Below are positions 52,172 to 60,627 of a stretch of 64,000 nucleotides of DNA, piece by piece. This DNA comes from Beutenbergia cavernae DSM 12333 (GTDB lineage Bacteria > Actinomycetota > Actinomycetes > Actinomycetales > Beutenbergiaceae), in contig NC_012669.1 in assembly GCF_000023105.1 (NCBI RefSeq), positions 4,155,025 through 4,219,024 of the forward strand. Direction: 5' to 3'. The notes under the pieces were generated by a model. That model did no database searches. It was not told the origin of the DNA and saw only the letters and a list, made by a program, of their open reading frames with translations. The position numbers and the translations under genes were made by a program. Positions within the stretch are counted from its first letter, which is position 1, and each line of letters begins with the position of its first letter.

Positions 52172-53074
52172 TCAGTTCTTCAGGCCGGTGAGCGCGATCC
52201 CCTCCACGAAGTACTTCTGCGCGATGGCGAACAGCAGGATGATCGGGAGCAGGACGACCGTCGCGGCCGCCATCAGGTATCCCCACTGCGCCGTGTACGT
52301 CCCCTGGAACGACGCCAGACCCATCGCCAGGGTGTACATGTCGGAGTCGTTGAGGTAGATCAGCGGGCCGAGGTAGTCGTTCCAGACGCCCAGGAACGTG
52401 AAGATGCCGACCACCATGAGCGCTGGCTTGGACAGCGGGAGCACGATCCGCCAGTACACCTGGAACGGGTTGGCGCCGTCGATGTACGCCGACTCGTCCA
52501 GCTCGTACGGCAACGACAGGAAGAACTGGCGCAGCAGGAAGATGTTGAACACCGCCGTCCCGAAGAACGCGGGCAGGATGAGCGGGACGTACGTGTTCAC
52601 GGCGCCGACCGCCTGCCAGAACAGGAACGTCGGGATCAGCGTGACGGCGTACGGCAGCATGACGCCGGTCATCAGGAGACCGAAGACGACGTTCTTGAAG
52701 CGCCACCGCAGCCGGGCGAAGCTGAACGCCGCGAAGCTGCAGGACAGCAGCGTGCCGACCAGCACGCCGACCTCGATGATCATCGTGTTGACGAAGTAGC
52801 GCCCGAACGGCACGGCGGTCAGGGCGCCGGCGAAGTTGTCCCAGGCGACGGGGTCCGGGATCCACTCCGGTGGCGAGATGAAGATCTGACCCGACGTCAT
52901 GAGCGCACTCCGGACCAGCCAGATCAGCGGCAGCAGTGTCGGGATCGCGCCGAGCACGAGGAACGCGTAGATGCCGACCCGCTTCAGCCGACGGGATCTG
53001 CCCGTCCCGGCCGGGCGCCGTCGCTCCGCGGGCACCTGCTGCTCGGACGCGGTGCGTGCGATCACTGCGGTCAT
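52172..53074 (-). CDS. Carbohydrate ABC importer permease (MalG-like)
   Basis: 300 residues, six helices. The EAA loop is DESAYIDGANPFQVYWRIVL (about 188-207). It overlaps the first permease by four bases (ATGA) and is the last gene of the Tm-1/PEP-hydrolase operon. No ATPase gene is present, so a shared MsiK-type ATPase is expected. Confidence 0.92.
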   Translation of the reverse strand: MTAVIARTASEQQVPAERRRPAGTGRSRRLKRVGIYAFLVLGAIPTLLPLIWLVRSALMTSGQIFISPPEWIPDPVAWDNFAGALTAVPFGRYFVNTMIIEVGVLVGTLLSCSFAAFSFARLRWRFKNVVFGLLMTGVMLPYAVTLIPTFLFWQAVGAVNTYVPLILPAFFGTAVFNIFLLRQFFLSLPYELDESAYIDGANPFQVYWRIVLPLSKPALMVVGIFTFLGVWNDYLGPLIYLNDSDMYTLAMGLASFQGTYTAQWGYLMAAATVVLLPIILLFAIAQKYFVEGIALTGLKN

Positions 53075-54021
53075 CGTCCCGTCCCTGCCTCGTAGTAGAC
53101 CCACTTGTTGGAGTTGCGGAAGAGGAGAACGGTGATCGCCATGATGATGAGGAACAGGATCCAGGCGAGCGCGCTGGCGTAGCCCATCTCGTTGTTCGTG
53201 AAGGCCGTGCGGTAGAGGTAGTAGACGAAGAACAGCGTGGCGTCGTTCGGCCCGCCCTCCGTCATGACGGCGGCCTGGACGAACACCTGCAACGCCCCGA
53301 TGACGCCGGTCACGACGCTGTAGAAGATGACCGGCGTCATCATCGGCAACGTGATGTGCCGGAACTTGCTCCACGCGCCGCCGCCGTCCACCGAGATCGC
53401 CTCGTACAGGTGCCGCGGCACCCCCTGGAGCCCCGCGAGGAAGATCACGGCGATGTTCCCGAAGCCCCACGTCGCCATGAGGATGAGCGACGGAACCGCC
53501 GTCTCCTCGGCGAAGATCCAGTCCGACCCCGGGAGACCGACGCGCGCCAGGGCCGAGTTCAGGAGCCCGAAGTCCGGGTTGAACAGCCAGATCCACAGCA
53601 TGCTGTTCGCGACGATCGGCACGATCGCGGGGATGTAGTAGATGACGCGGAAGACGCTCTGGCCCCGGACGTTCGCGTTGAGCAGCAGCGCGACGACGAA
53701 CGCCACGATGATCGACAGCGGAACCGCACCGAGCGTGTAGTACACCGTCGCCCAGAGCGACGAGAAGAAGCTCGAGTCAGCGGAGAACATCCGCACGTAG
53801 TTCTCGACGCCGACGAACTGCGGGGCGGCACCGATCGTCCAGTCAGTCAGGCTGATGAACAGGGACGCGATCATCGGGGCCAGCGTGAACGCGACGAACC
53901 CGATGATGGCCGGGAGCGCCATCATCACTCCCCAACGGCCCTCGATGCGGCCGGCCTTGCTACGTCCGCGCGTCGGGGGTGACGACGGCGTGCGCGGCCT
54001 GGCGTCGACGGTTGCGGTCAT
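53071..54021 (-). CDS. Carbohydrate ABC importer permease (MalF-like)
   Basis: 316 residues, six helices after a basic N-terminal tail. The EAA loop is RHLYEAISVDGGGAWSKFRH (about 210-229). The ATG at 54021 (MTATVDAR) has GAGG six bases upstream and is preferred to a GTG further upstream. It pairs with the following MalG-like permease. Confidence 0.92.
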   Translation of the reverse strand: MTATVDARPRTPSSPPTRGRSKAGRIEGRWGVMMALPAIIGFVAFTLAPMIASLFISLTDWTIGAAPQFVGVENYVRMFSADSSFFSSLWATVYYTLGAVPLSIIVAFVVALLLNANVRGQSVFRVIYYIPAIVPIVANSMLWIWLFNPDFGLLNSALARVGLPGSDWIFAEETAVPSLILMATWGFGNIAVIFLAGLQGVPRHLYEAISVDGGGAWSKFRHITLPMMTPVIFYSVVTGVIGALQVFVQAAVMTEGGPNDATLFFVYYLYRTAFTNNEMGYASALAWILFLIIMAITVLLFRNSNKWVYYEAGTGR

Positions 54022-54058
54022 GTGAACCTCACGCCCTTCGGGAGCCACGGCATCGATC

Positions 54059-55438
54059 TCACAGCTCCTGGACCGGCCACGTGCCCTCCAGGAGCGGCTC
54101 GATCTCCTCGCGCAGCCCCTGGGCCACCTCCTCGGCCGTCGCGTCGCCCGTCTGCAGGCTCTCCATCGCCGGCGTGATCTTCTGCCACAGCGAGTCGGAG
54201 TTCTTCGTCTGCTGGTCCCAGTTCGTCACGCCGTGATTGAGGGTCGTGTCGATCGCGACCTCGCGGAAGTGCTCCGGGAAGTCGTCACCCACCCACTTCG
54301 CGATCTCTGCCTCGTCCGTGTAGTACTTCTCCTGGAGCGGCGCCCAGAGGCCGTTCTGGAAGAGGTCCACGTTCTCCGGGTCGTTGTAGTAGAGGTAGAG
54401 CTCGACGGCCTCCTCCGGGTGCTCGGTGGCGGCGAAGATCGCCCCCGCGGCACCGCCCGTCGCGGTCAGCGGCACCTGGTACTGAGGGAGGACGGCGACG
54501 CCGAACGGAACCTCGCTCTCGAGCAGGTCGAGCATCGCCCAGTTGCCGTCGACGATCATGGCGACGCGTTGCGTCTGGAGCTGGACCGACGTCGTCGGAG
54601 CGTTCTTCCCGAGCTGGGCCGGCGAGGGCGCCACCCGGTGCTCGTAGACGAGGTCCTGGATGTTCTGCAGGACCGTGATCGCCTCCGCCGAGTCGAGCGT
54701 GTACTGCAGGCCGTCCTCGCTGACGTAGCCGGCGCCGTTGGACGCGAGCAGCGCGTTGAGTCCGCCTCCCCCGAACGGCGCGATCGTGCCGAACTGTGCG
54801 ACGTTCGACGCGTCGAAGCCGCTCTCCGACGGGTTGCGCCCCTCGTCGTCGAGCGTGAGGGCGATCGCCGCCTCCACGAACTCGTCCCACGACCAGGCGG
54901 AGGTCGCTTCGAACGGCGGCCGCTCCAGCCCTGCCGCCTCGAACGAGTCGGTGTTGAAGTACAGGATCTGCATGCCCATCGCGAGCTGGTTCGCCGCGAG
55001 CTTGTCCGGCCCGTACCAGAAGTACGAGCTCGGCAGTCGGTCGGTCAGCTCGGGGTACGCGTCGACGTAGTCGTAGAGGTTGAGCAGCTGGTCCTTGCCG
55101 GCGAGGTCGTACATCTGCCCGACGCCCAGGTACCCGATGTCGGGCGGGGTGTTGGCCGCGACGAGGCTCGAGATCTTGGTCTCGTAGTCACCGACGGGTG
55201 TGTACTGCCCGTTGACCGGGACCTCGTTGGACTTCTCCTCGTTGTACTTGCCGAGCATGTCCTTGATGGCCGTCTGCTCGTAGGCAGAGCCCCAGTACAT
55301 GAACGTGATGTCGTCGCCACCGCCGCTGCAGGCGGTCAGAGCCGGCCCGGCAGCGGCGACCAGGGCGGCGCCGCCGCCGAGCTGGAGAAAGCCGCGGCGA
55401 GAGAATCCGCGGGGGGCGGGTGGGTGCTGGATGGTCAC
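54059..55438 (-). CDS. Sugar-type extracellular solute-binding protein with Tat-type lipoprotein signal
   Basis: 459 residues, GTG start. The signal carries a twin-arginine motif (SRRGFLQL, about 13-20) and a lipobox ending LTAC (about 37), so it is probably exported folded and lipid-anchored. The body is a family 1 binding protein: FMYWGSAYEQTAIKDMLGKY (about 46) and VAMIVDGNWAMLDLLES. It starts the transport part of the operon after a 143-base gap (55439-55581) that has its own dyad repeats. Confidence 0.9.
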   Translation of the reverse strand: MTIQHPPAPRGFSRRGFLQLGGGAALVAAAGPALTACSGGGDDITFMYWGSAYEQTAIKDMLGKYNEEKSNEVPVNGQYTPVGDYETKISSLVAANTPPDIGYLGVGQMYDLAGKDQLLNLYDYVDAYPELTDRLPSSYFWYGPDKLAANQLAMGMQILYFNTDSFEAAGLERPPFEATSAWSWDEFVEAAIALTLDDEGRNPSESGFDASNVAQFGTIAPFGGGGLNALLASNGAGYVSEDGLQYTLDSAEAITVLQNIQDLVYEHRVAPSPAQLGKNAPTTSVQLQTQRVAMIVDGNWAMLDLLESEVPFGVAVLPQYQVPLTATGGAAGAIFAATEHPEEAVELYLYYNDPENVDLFQNGLWAPLQEKYYTDEAEIAKWVGDDFPEHFREVAIDTTLNHGVTNWDQQTKNSDSLWQKITPAMESLQTGDATAEEVAQGLREEIEPLLEGTWPVQEL

Positions 55439-55451
55439 GGTGGTCTCCTCG

Positions 55452-55499
55452 GTACGTCGTCGTACAGGTATCGGTGGGGTCGCTGGGAAATGACGTTGA
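55452..55499. promoter_or_regulatory. Possible internal control region before the binding-protein gene
   Basis: The 143-base gap inside the operon contains GTACG-tcgt-CGTAC (55452-55465) and an ACGTTGA half-site (55493-55499) like those at the operon head promoter. The gap is AT-richer than its surroundings (for example 55486-55540). It could hold a second promoter for the transport genes. Confidence 0.35.
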
Positions 55500-55581
55500 T
55501 TGGTCCCGTTATTCAGGTGTTCGTCGGGCTAATACAGGGGCGTGCTGATGGCCGGCCCTCGCCACGCGCGGCGATCGACGG

Positions 55582-56715
55582 CTAGGCGTACTGCGGGACG
55601 GTGACGCGTTCGCCGTCGCGCAGGGCGCTCTCGTGGGCGCAGATGCCCGGTGCGGTCCACGCGGCGGAGGTCGCCGTGCCGATCGCCGGCTCGCGGTCGG
55701 CGACGACGGCGCTCACGAACTCGTGGACGAGGTGCGGGTGCGAGCCGCCGTGCCCCGCGCCGAGGCGGTACGGCGCGCTGCCGTCGACGGGGCGGATCTC
55801 GTGTGGCGCGACGAACGGCGACAGCGACGCCGGGAGCAGGTCGGCGCCCCGCTCCTCGGCGACCTCCGCTGTCGACGCCGGCCTGCCGCGGTGACCGGCG
55901 GGGACGTCGAGCAGGTCGTACCGACGCGGCGGCAGGTGCTCGTCGAGCGGCCACTCCACGCCGGCCGCGGTCCCGTACACGCTGAAGCCCTCGATGTACG
56001 GCCGAGCGACCTGGAAGAACGACATGGTCACCTCGGGCACGAGGTCGTGGCCGTGCAGGCGGAACAGGCCGACCTCGGTCGGGAACGGGTTGCCCGACTC
56101 GCCCACCCGATCGGGCGAGAGCCGCCCCGTGCCGTACGCGACGACGTCGCGCACGGTCGTCCCGGTCAGCGAGAGCGCCGGGGAGAGAGCGTGCGTGAGG
56201 TACTGCATCGGGGGGTAGCCCTGCCAGTACCGCGGGAAGCCGTCGAGGTTCTGGATGTGCACACCGTGGTAGAGCGTGAGATCGCCGAGCTCCCCGGCGG
56301 CGAGCATCCGCTGCGTGGCGCGGAACTGCCACTGGTAGACCGACGTCTCCATCATCATGTAGCGCCGGCCGGAGGCGACCTGGACACGGACGATCTCGTC
56401 GATATCGTCGAGCTCCGTGGCCATCGGCACGGCGCAGGCGACGTGCTTGCCCGCCGTCAGCGCGGCGACCGTGTACCCGGCATGGAACGACACCGGCGCG
56501 AGCACGTGCACCGCGTCCCAGGTGGGGTCGTCCAGCACGTCCTCGTAGCGCGTGTACCGGTCCTCGATGCCGAACACGCGGCCGGCGCGGTCGAGCCGGG
56601 CAGGATCGAGATCGACGACGCCGACCCGTCCCACGTCGGGGTGCGCCTGGTAGAGCGGCACGAAGTCGCCGCCGAACCCCAGTCCGACGACGGCGATGCT
56701 CAGCCCGGCGCTCAC
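55582..56715 (-). CDS. Gfo/Idh/MocA family oxidoreductase
   Basis: 377 residues. NAD(P)-binding start LSIAVVGLGFGGDFVPLYQA (5-24) and the Gfo-type region GKHVACAVPMATELDDIDEI (about 88-107); the usual catalytic EKP motif is replaced by AVPMA, so the classical Lys is missing. It may be a hydro-lyase or isomerase-like member or use another residue. It overlaps the EthD gene by four bases. Confidence 0.85.
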   Translation of the reverse strand: MSAGLSIAVVGLGFGGDFVPLYQAHPDVGRVGVVDLDPARLDRAGRVFGIEDRYTRYEDVLDDPTWDAVHVLAPVSFHAGYTVAALTAGKHVACAVPMATELDDIDEIVRVQVASGRRYMMMETSVYQWQFRATQRMLAAGELGDLTLYHGVHIQNLDGFPRYWQGYPPMQYLTHALSPALSLTGTTVRDVVAYGTGRLSPDRVGESGNPFPTEVGLFRLHGHDLVPEVTMSFFQVARPYIEGFSVYGTAAGVEWPLDEHLPPRRYDLLDVPAGHRGRPASTAEVAEERGADLLPASLSPFVAPHEIRPVDGSAPYRLGAGHGGSHPHLVHEFVSAVVADREPAIGTATSAAWTAPGICAHESALRDGERVTVPQYA

Positions 56716-57026
56716 GGGAGGCTCACCTCGACCTCGTCACCGAAGACCATCGTCGCGCCGCCGGTGGCGAACACGGCGACGTCGTCAGCGGCGGCCCGCC
56801 CCTCCGGCGAGGCCAGGGCCGCCGTCAGCGCGTCTCGGGACTCCGCGTACAGGTCAGCGATCAGGTACGCGTCGGGGAGCGGTCCGTCCGTCCGATCGGC
56901 GCGCGTCAACGTCCACCGGGTGAGCCCGGGGATCTTGCTGGCCAACGGGATGTGCACCCGCTCGTAGTAGTCGTCGAACGCCTGCGGATCGTCCGGTGCG
57001 CCGTAGACGACGCTCACGCGATACAT
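56712..57026 (-). CDS. EthD-domain small protein (dimeric alpha/beta barrel)
   Basis: 104 residues. FDDYYERVHIPLASKIPGLT (about 17-36) matches the EthD pattern with a conserved His. Members of this fold include small lyases, isomerases and monooxygenase helpers. It lies between the PEP-hydrolase-like and Gfo/Idh genes in a tight operon, so it probably takes part in the pathway as a small enzyme. Confidence 0.82.
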   Translation of the reverse strand: MYRVSVVYGAPDDPQAFDDYYERVHIPLASKIPGLTRWTLTRADRTDGPLPDAYLIADLYAESRDALTAALASPEGRAAADDVAVFATGGATMVFGDEVEVSLP

Positions 57027-57047
57027 GTCGTCGGACTCCTCTCTCGG

Positions 57048-57890
57048 TCAGGCCCGCTCGGCGGCGAGCCGGAGCCGGGTGAACGAGCTCATGTGGTCGA
57101 CCATCGCGACCTCGGTCGGCAGGCGCTCCATGCTCGAGGCGCCCAGGAACCCGTGGACGCCGGGGACCTGCTGGATGACGAACGTGGCGTCGTCGGGCGC
57201 GGCGATCGGGCCGCCGTGGCACAGGACGATCGCGGAGGAGCGGACGCCGACGATCGCCTTGCGCAGGATCGCGACCCGCTCGGCGGCGTCCTCGAGCGTG
57301 AACGCCGTCCGGGCGCCGATCATCCCGGACGTCGTGAGCCCCATGTGCGGAACGAGGATGTCCGCCCCGGCCTCGGTCATCGCGACGGCCTCGTCCTCGT
57401 TCGCCACGTAGGCCATCGTCGCGAGGCCGCGCTCCCGAGCGGCCGCGATCATGTCGACCTCCTTGTCGAACCCGAGGCCGGTCTCCTCGAGGTTCGCCCG
57501 GATCATCCCGTCGAACAGGCACACCGTCGGATAGTTCTGGACGCCGGTGAACCCGGCCCGCACGACGTCGTCGAGGAACCGCGGGATCGAACGGAACGGG
57601 TCGGTGCCGCACACGCCGGCGAACACGGGGATCCGGTCGACGACGGGGAGGACCTCGTCCGCCATCTCCATGACGATGGCGTTCGCGTCGCCGTACGGCA
57701 TGAGTCCGGCCATCGAGCTGCGACCGGCCATCCGGTACCGGCCCGAGTTGTAGATGACGATGAGGTCGAGGCCCGCCGCCTCGGCGCACTTCGCGGAGAG
57801 CCCGGTTCCCGCGCCCCCGCCGATGATCGCGTCCCCGGCGGCGATCTTGGCGTTCAGGCGATCCAGGAGCTCGGTACGTCGGTCAGACAC
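57048..57890 (-). CDS. PEP-hydrolase family TIM-barrel protein (TIM_br_sig_trns-like)
   Basis: 280 residues. A TIM barrel with GGGAGTGLSAKCAEAAGLDL (about 24-43), then IVIYNSGRYRMAGRSSMAGL, MPYGDAN and VFAGVCGTDPFR. In fungi and plants (the Tm-1 protein) a domain of this kind is fused to a UPF0261 domain; here it is a separate gene overlapping the Tm-1-like gene by eight bases. Biochemical function is not established; a C-C-cleaving reaction on a keto acid is my inference from the barrel type. Confidence 0.85.
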   Translation of the reverse strand: MSDRRTELLDRLNAKIAAGDAIIGGGAGTGLSAKCAEAAGLDLIVIYNSGRYRMAGRSSMAGLMPYGDANAIVMEMADEVLPVVDRIPVFAGVCGTDPFRSIPRFLDDVVRAGFTGVQNYPTVCLFDGMIRANLEETGLGFDKEVDMIAAARERGLATMAYVANEDEAVAMTEAGADILVPHMGLTTSGMIGARTAFTLEDAAERVAILRKAIVGVRSSAIVLCHGGPIAAPDDATFVIQQVPGVHGFLGASSMERLPTEVAMVDHMSSFTRLRLAAERA

Positions 57891-59130
57891 GTGCTTCCTC
57901 CATGAGGCTCAGGGTGGCGCGGGACATCGCGTCCGCGACGAGTGGGTCGTTGATGTCGACGTCGAGGACGACGCTCGTGACGTCGTCGTCCAGGGCACCG
58001 AGCAGGGCGTCGACGAGGGCGCGGTCCGCGTGAGGATCCTGGAACGGCTCACCTGGTACCGACAGCGCGGAGAAGCCGCGTGCGGGCACGACGACAGTCC
58101 GGGGTCCGAGGGCGGCGTTGAGTCGCGCGGCGAGCACGCCACCGAGCTCCGCACACTCCTCGGCGTTCGTCCGGACGAGCGTCACCTCGGGGTTGTGCTC
58201 GTGCCAGAGCCGGCCGCGCAGGTGCTCCGGGAGGGCCGCGGCGGCGCCGAAGTTGATCATGTCGAGCGCACCGAGGCTGACGACCTGCGGCACGCCCAGC
58301 CGGCCCGCCGCCGTCAGCCGGTCCGGCCCCGCGCTGCACACGCCTCCGAACAGCTCGTCGGCCAGCTCCGTGGTCGTCATGTCGACCACCACCTGGATCG
58401 CACCCGACCCGGCCAGCGCCTCGAGGGAGCGGCCACCGGCGCCGTTCGCGTGGAAGCTCAACGGCTCGAGGCCCGCGGCGTCGAGGGTCGACGCGATCCG
58501 GCTCGCGCACGGGGTCGTGACGCCGAACATCGAGATCGCGGCGACCGGGCGGTCTGTCCCGTCGTCGGGGACCCGACTGGTGACCATGCCGACGACGGCG
58601 TGGATCGCGTTGCCGAGGACGGATCGGGTGACCCGGTTCAGGCCGTTGACGTCCACGACCGAGTTCATCATCGTGAGGTCGGTCGAGCCGACGTACCGGG
58701 CCGTGTCGCCCGAGGCCATGGTCGAGACGAGGACCTTGGGGAACCCCACGTCGAGCCGCTCGCTGACGCGCGCCATGACGTAGGCCGCGTTGGAGCCGCC
58801 CGCACCGATCACGCCGTCGATCCGGCCCTCGTCAGCGAGTGCCGCCGCCAGCCGGGCGGCCCCGCGGGCCATCGCGCTCACCGCCACGCTCCGGTCCCCG
58901 GTCGAGACCAGAGCCCCGAGCTCCGCACCGGCGGCGTCGGCGACCGCCTCGCGCGGGAAGTCCGCGAGCACCGCCGGCGCCCCCAGCACCCCCACGTCGA
59001 GCAGCAGGACGTCGCAGCCGAGACGCAGCCCTTCTGACCGAAGGAACTCGAACTCGGGGCCCTTCGTGTCGAGGGCACCGACGAGAAGGACGCACGGTCT
59101 CTCGTGCTGGGCACCGGCGACGTTGCTCAC
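57883..59130 (-). CDS. Tm-1-like ATP-binding (UPF0261) protein
   Basis: 415 residues, GTG start. The N-terminal domain has the characteristic LVGALDTKGPEFEFLRSEGL (about 15-34), IDGVIGAGGSNAAYVMARVS (about 103) and STMASGDTARYVG; the C-terminal half has VSLGALDMINFGA and WHEHNPEVTLVRTNAEECAE. In plants this domain lies in the Tm-1 antiviral protein; in bacteria it occurs with a TIM-barrel partner as here. First gene of the operon under the ROK regulator. Function unknown, ATP binding expected. Confidence 0.9.
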   Translation of the reverse strand: MSNVAGAQHERPCVLLVGALDTKGPEFEFLRSEGLRLGCDVLLLDVGVLGAPAVLADFPREAVADAAGAELGALVSTGDRSVAVSAMARGAARLAAALADEGRIDGVIGAGGSNAAYVMARVSERLDVGFPKVLVSTMASGDTARYVGSTDLTMMNSVVDVNGLNRVTRSVLGNAIHAVVGMVTSRVPDDGTDRPVAAISMFGVTTPCASRIASTLDAAGLEPLSFHANGAGGRSLEALAGSGAIQVVVDMTTTELADELFGGVCSAGPDRLTAAGRLGVPQVVSLGALDMINFGAAAALPEHLRGRLWHEHNPEVTLVRTNAEECAELGGVLAARLNAALGPRTVVVPARGFSALSVPGEPFQDPHADRALVDALLGALDDDVTSVVLDVDINDPLVADAMSRATLSLMEEARV

Positions 59131-59153
59131 GGCTCCATCCTCTGTCGATGTTT

Positions 59154-59194
59154 ACGTTGACGAGCAACGTATTAACGTTGCACTCCGATGTCAA
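59154..59194 (-). promoter_or_regulatory. Promoter with overlapping inverted repeats upstream of the Tm-1 operon
   Basis: On the minus strand -35 TTGACA (59189-59194) and -10 TACGTT (59166-59171) are 17 bases apart, close to consensus. The perfect inverted repeat GCAACGT-atta-ACGTTGC (59164-59181) covers the -10 and part of the spacer, and ACGTTG-acgag-CAACGT (59154-59170) covers the start. This arrangement suits repression by the divergent ROK protein. Confidence 0.65.
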
Positions 59195-59257
59195 CCCGTC
59201 CTTGTGCGGCACAATGGAGCCCGCACCACCCATCGCCGTCGCAGAGGAGATCACCGC

Positions 59258-60475
59258 GTGGCCATCTCGGCACACATCGACAGCAGGGGGCCCGGAGGCG
59301 CCGACGGCGCGCCGGCCCGGATCGCGGGCGCCGGCTCGATCCTCCAGCTGATCCGCTCCGGAAGCGCCGTCACCATCTCGAGGATCGCCGCCACCCTCGG
59401 GGTATCGCGCTCCACCGTCACGGAGCGAGTCGACCTGCTGATGTCGTCCGGCCTCGTGGAGTCGGACGGAGAGACCCAGATGGGACGGGGCCGACCGTCG
59501 GCGCGCTTCGCGTTCCGTCCTGACACCGGACTGACGGTGGGGATCCAGCTGGGCATGTCCGGGAGCCGGGTCGCCGTCACCGACCTCGCCGGCGAGGTGC
59601 TGACCAGCCGGACCGTGGACGTCGACGTGGCGACGGGGCCACACGTCGTGCTCGACGCCGTCTGCGAGGCGGTCGACGACGAGCTGGCCTTGGTCGGCCG
59701 GGAACGGGAGGAGCTCTGGGGAGCAGCTGTCGGCGTTCCGGGCCGGGTCGAGCTCGCGACAGCGGACGTCACCCCTGACTCCCCGAGCTGGGCCGGCTTC
59801 GACGTCGCGGCGCACGTCGGTGCCGCGCTGGGCGTCCCTGTCCGCATGGGCCGAGACGTCAGCATGCTCGCCCTGGCGGAGCACCGGTACAACTGGCCCG
59901 ACGCTCGCGTCCTCCTCTGCGTCAAGGTCGGTACGGCGATCGGGTGCGGGATCGTCGTCGACCACCGGACGATCGACGGCGGCGCCGGGCTCGCCGGCGA
60001 GATCGGCCACACGGCGGTCTCCGGCAGCACGGCCCAGTGCCCGTGCGGGAACCGCGGCTGCCTCAACGCGACGTCGGCGGGCGCGGCGCTCCTGCCGCGC
60101 CTGGCCGAGATGGGCGTGACGGCGTCGTCGACCCGCGAGATCATGCGGCTCGCACTCCAGGGCGATCCGACGACGGCACAGCTCGTCCGGCAGGCGGGGC
60201 GCGAGGTCGGCGAGGTGCTCGCCGGCGCGATCAACCTGCTCAACCCGGACGTCGTCGTCGTGTGGGGATACCTCGCCGACGCCCGCGACAACCTCCTGGC
60301 CGGGATCCGGGAAGCCGTCGCCACGCGTGCGGTGCCGCCGGCCACCGAGTCCCTCACGATCGCGCGGGCGTCCCTCGGCGAGGACGCCGGGACGCTCGGC
60401 GCCGCCACGCTCGCCATCGAGATGCTCCTCGAGCCGGCGGCGATCGACGCGCGCCTCGCGCGCCGCGCGGGCTAG
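59258..60475 (+). CDS. ROK-family transcriptional regulator
   Basis: 405 residues, GTG start with AGAGGAG. A winged HTH (about 30-80: GSAVTISRIAATLGVSRSTV) is followed by a ROK domain. The zinc motif is CPCGNRGCLN (about 264), with Asn where sugar kinases have Glu, consistent with a ligand-binding repressor rather than an enzyme. It is divergent from the Tm-1 operon and shares its dyad-rich promoter. The inducer is probably a sugar or derivative imported by the operon. Confidence 0.9.
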   Translation: MAISAHIDSRGPGGADGAPARIAGAGSILQLIRSGSAVTISRIAATLGVSRSTVTERVDLLMSSGLVESDGETQMGRGRPSARFAFRPDTGLTVGIQLGMSGSRVAVTDLAGEVLTSRTVDVDVATGPHVVLDAVCEAVDDELALVGREREELWGAAVGVPGRVELATADVTPDSPSWAGFDVAAHVGAALGVPVRMGRDVSMLALAEHRYNWPDARVLLCVKVGTAIGCGIVVDHRTIDGGAGLAGEIGHTAVSGSTAQCPCGNRGCLNATSAGAALLPRLAEMGVTASSTREIMRLALQGDPTTAQLVRQAGREVGEVLAGAINLLNPDVVVVWGYLADARDNLLAGIREAVATRAVPPATESLTIARASLGEDAGTLGAATLAIEMLLEPAAIDARLARRAG

Positions 60476-60571
60476 AGCTACCCGTGTTCGGACCTGACGT
60501 GTGACGGAGGCCACAGCCGGTACGGGACCGAACGGGACCTACGTCCCCCAGATCGGGGTCGGGGCGAATGT

Positions 60572-60584
60572 TGCACTCAGTGCA
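60572..60584. promoter_or_regulatory. Palindrome upstream of the surface adhesin gene
   Basis: TGCACT-c-AGTGCA is a perfect 6+1+6 dyad, 43 bases upstream of the GTG start of the LPGTG protein gene. It might be an operator. The remaining part of the gap 60476-60627 shows no gene. Confidence 0.35.
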
Positions 60585-60627
60585 CGCCGCTGGATCAGCC
60601 GGTCGGCACAGAACATTCGGAGTCCCC

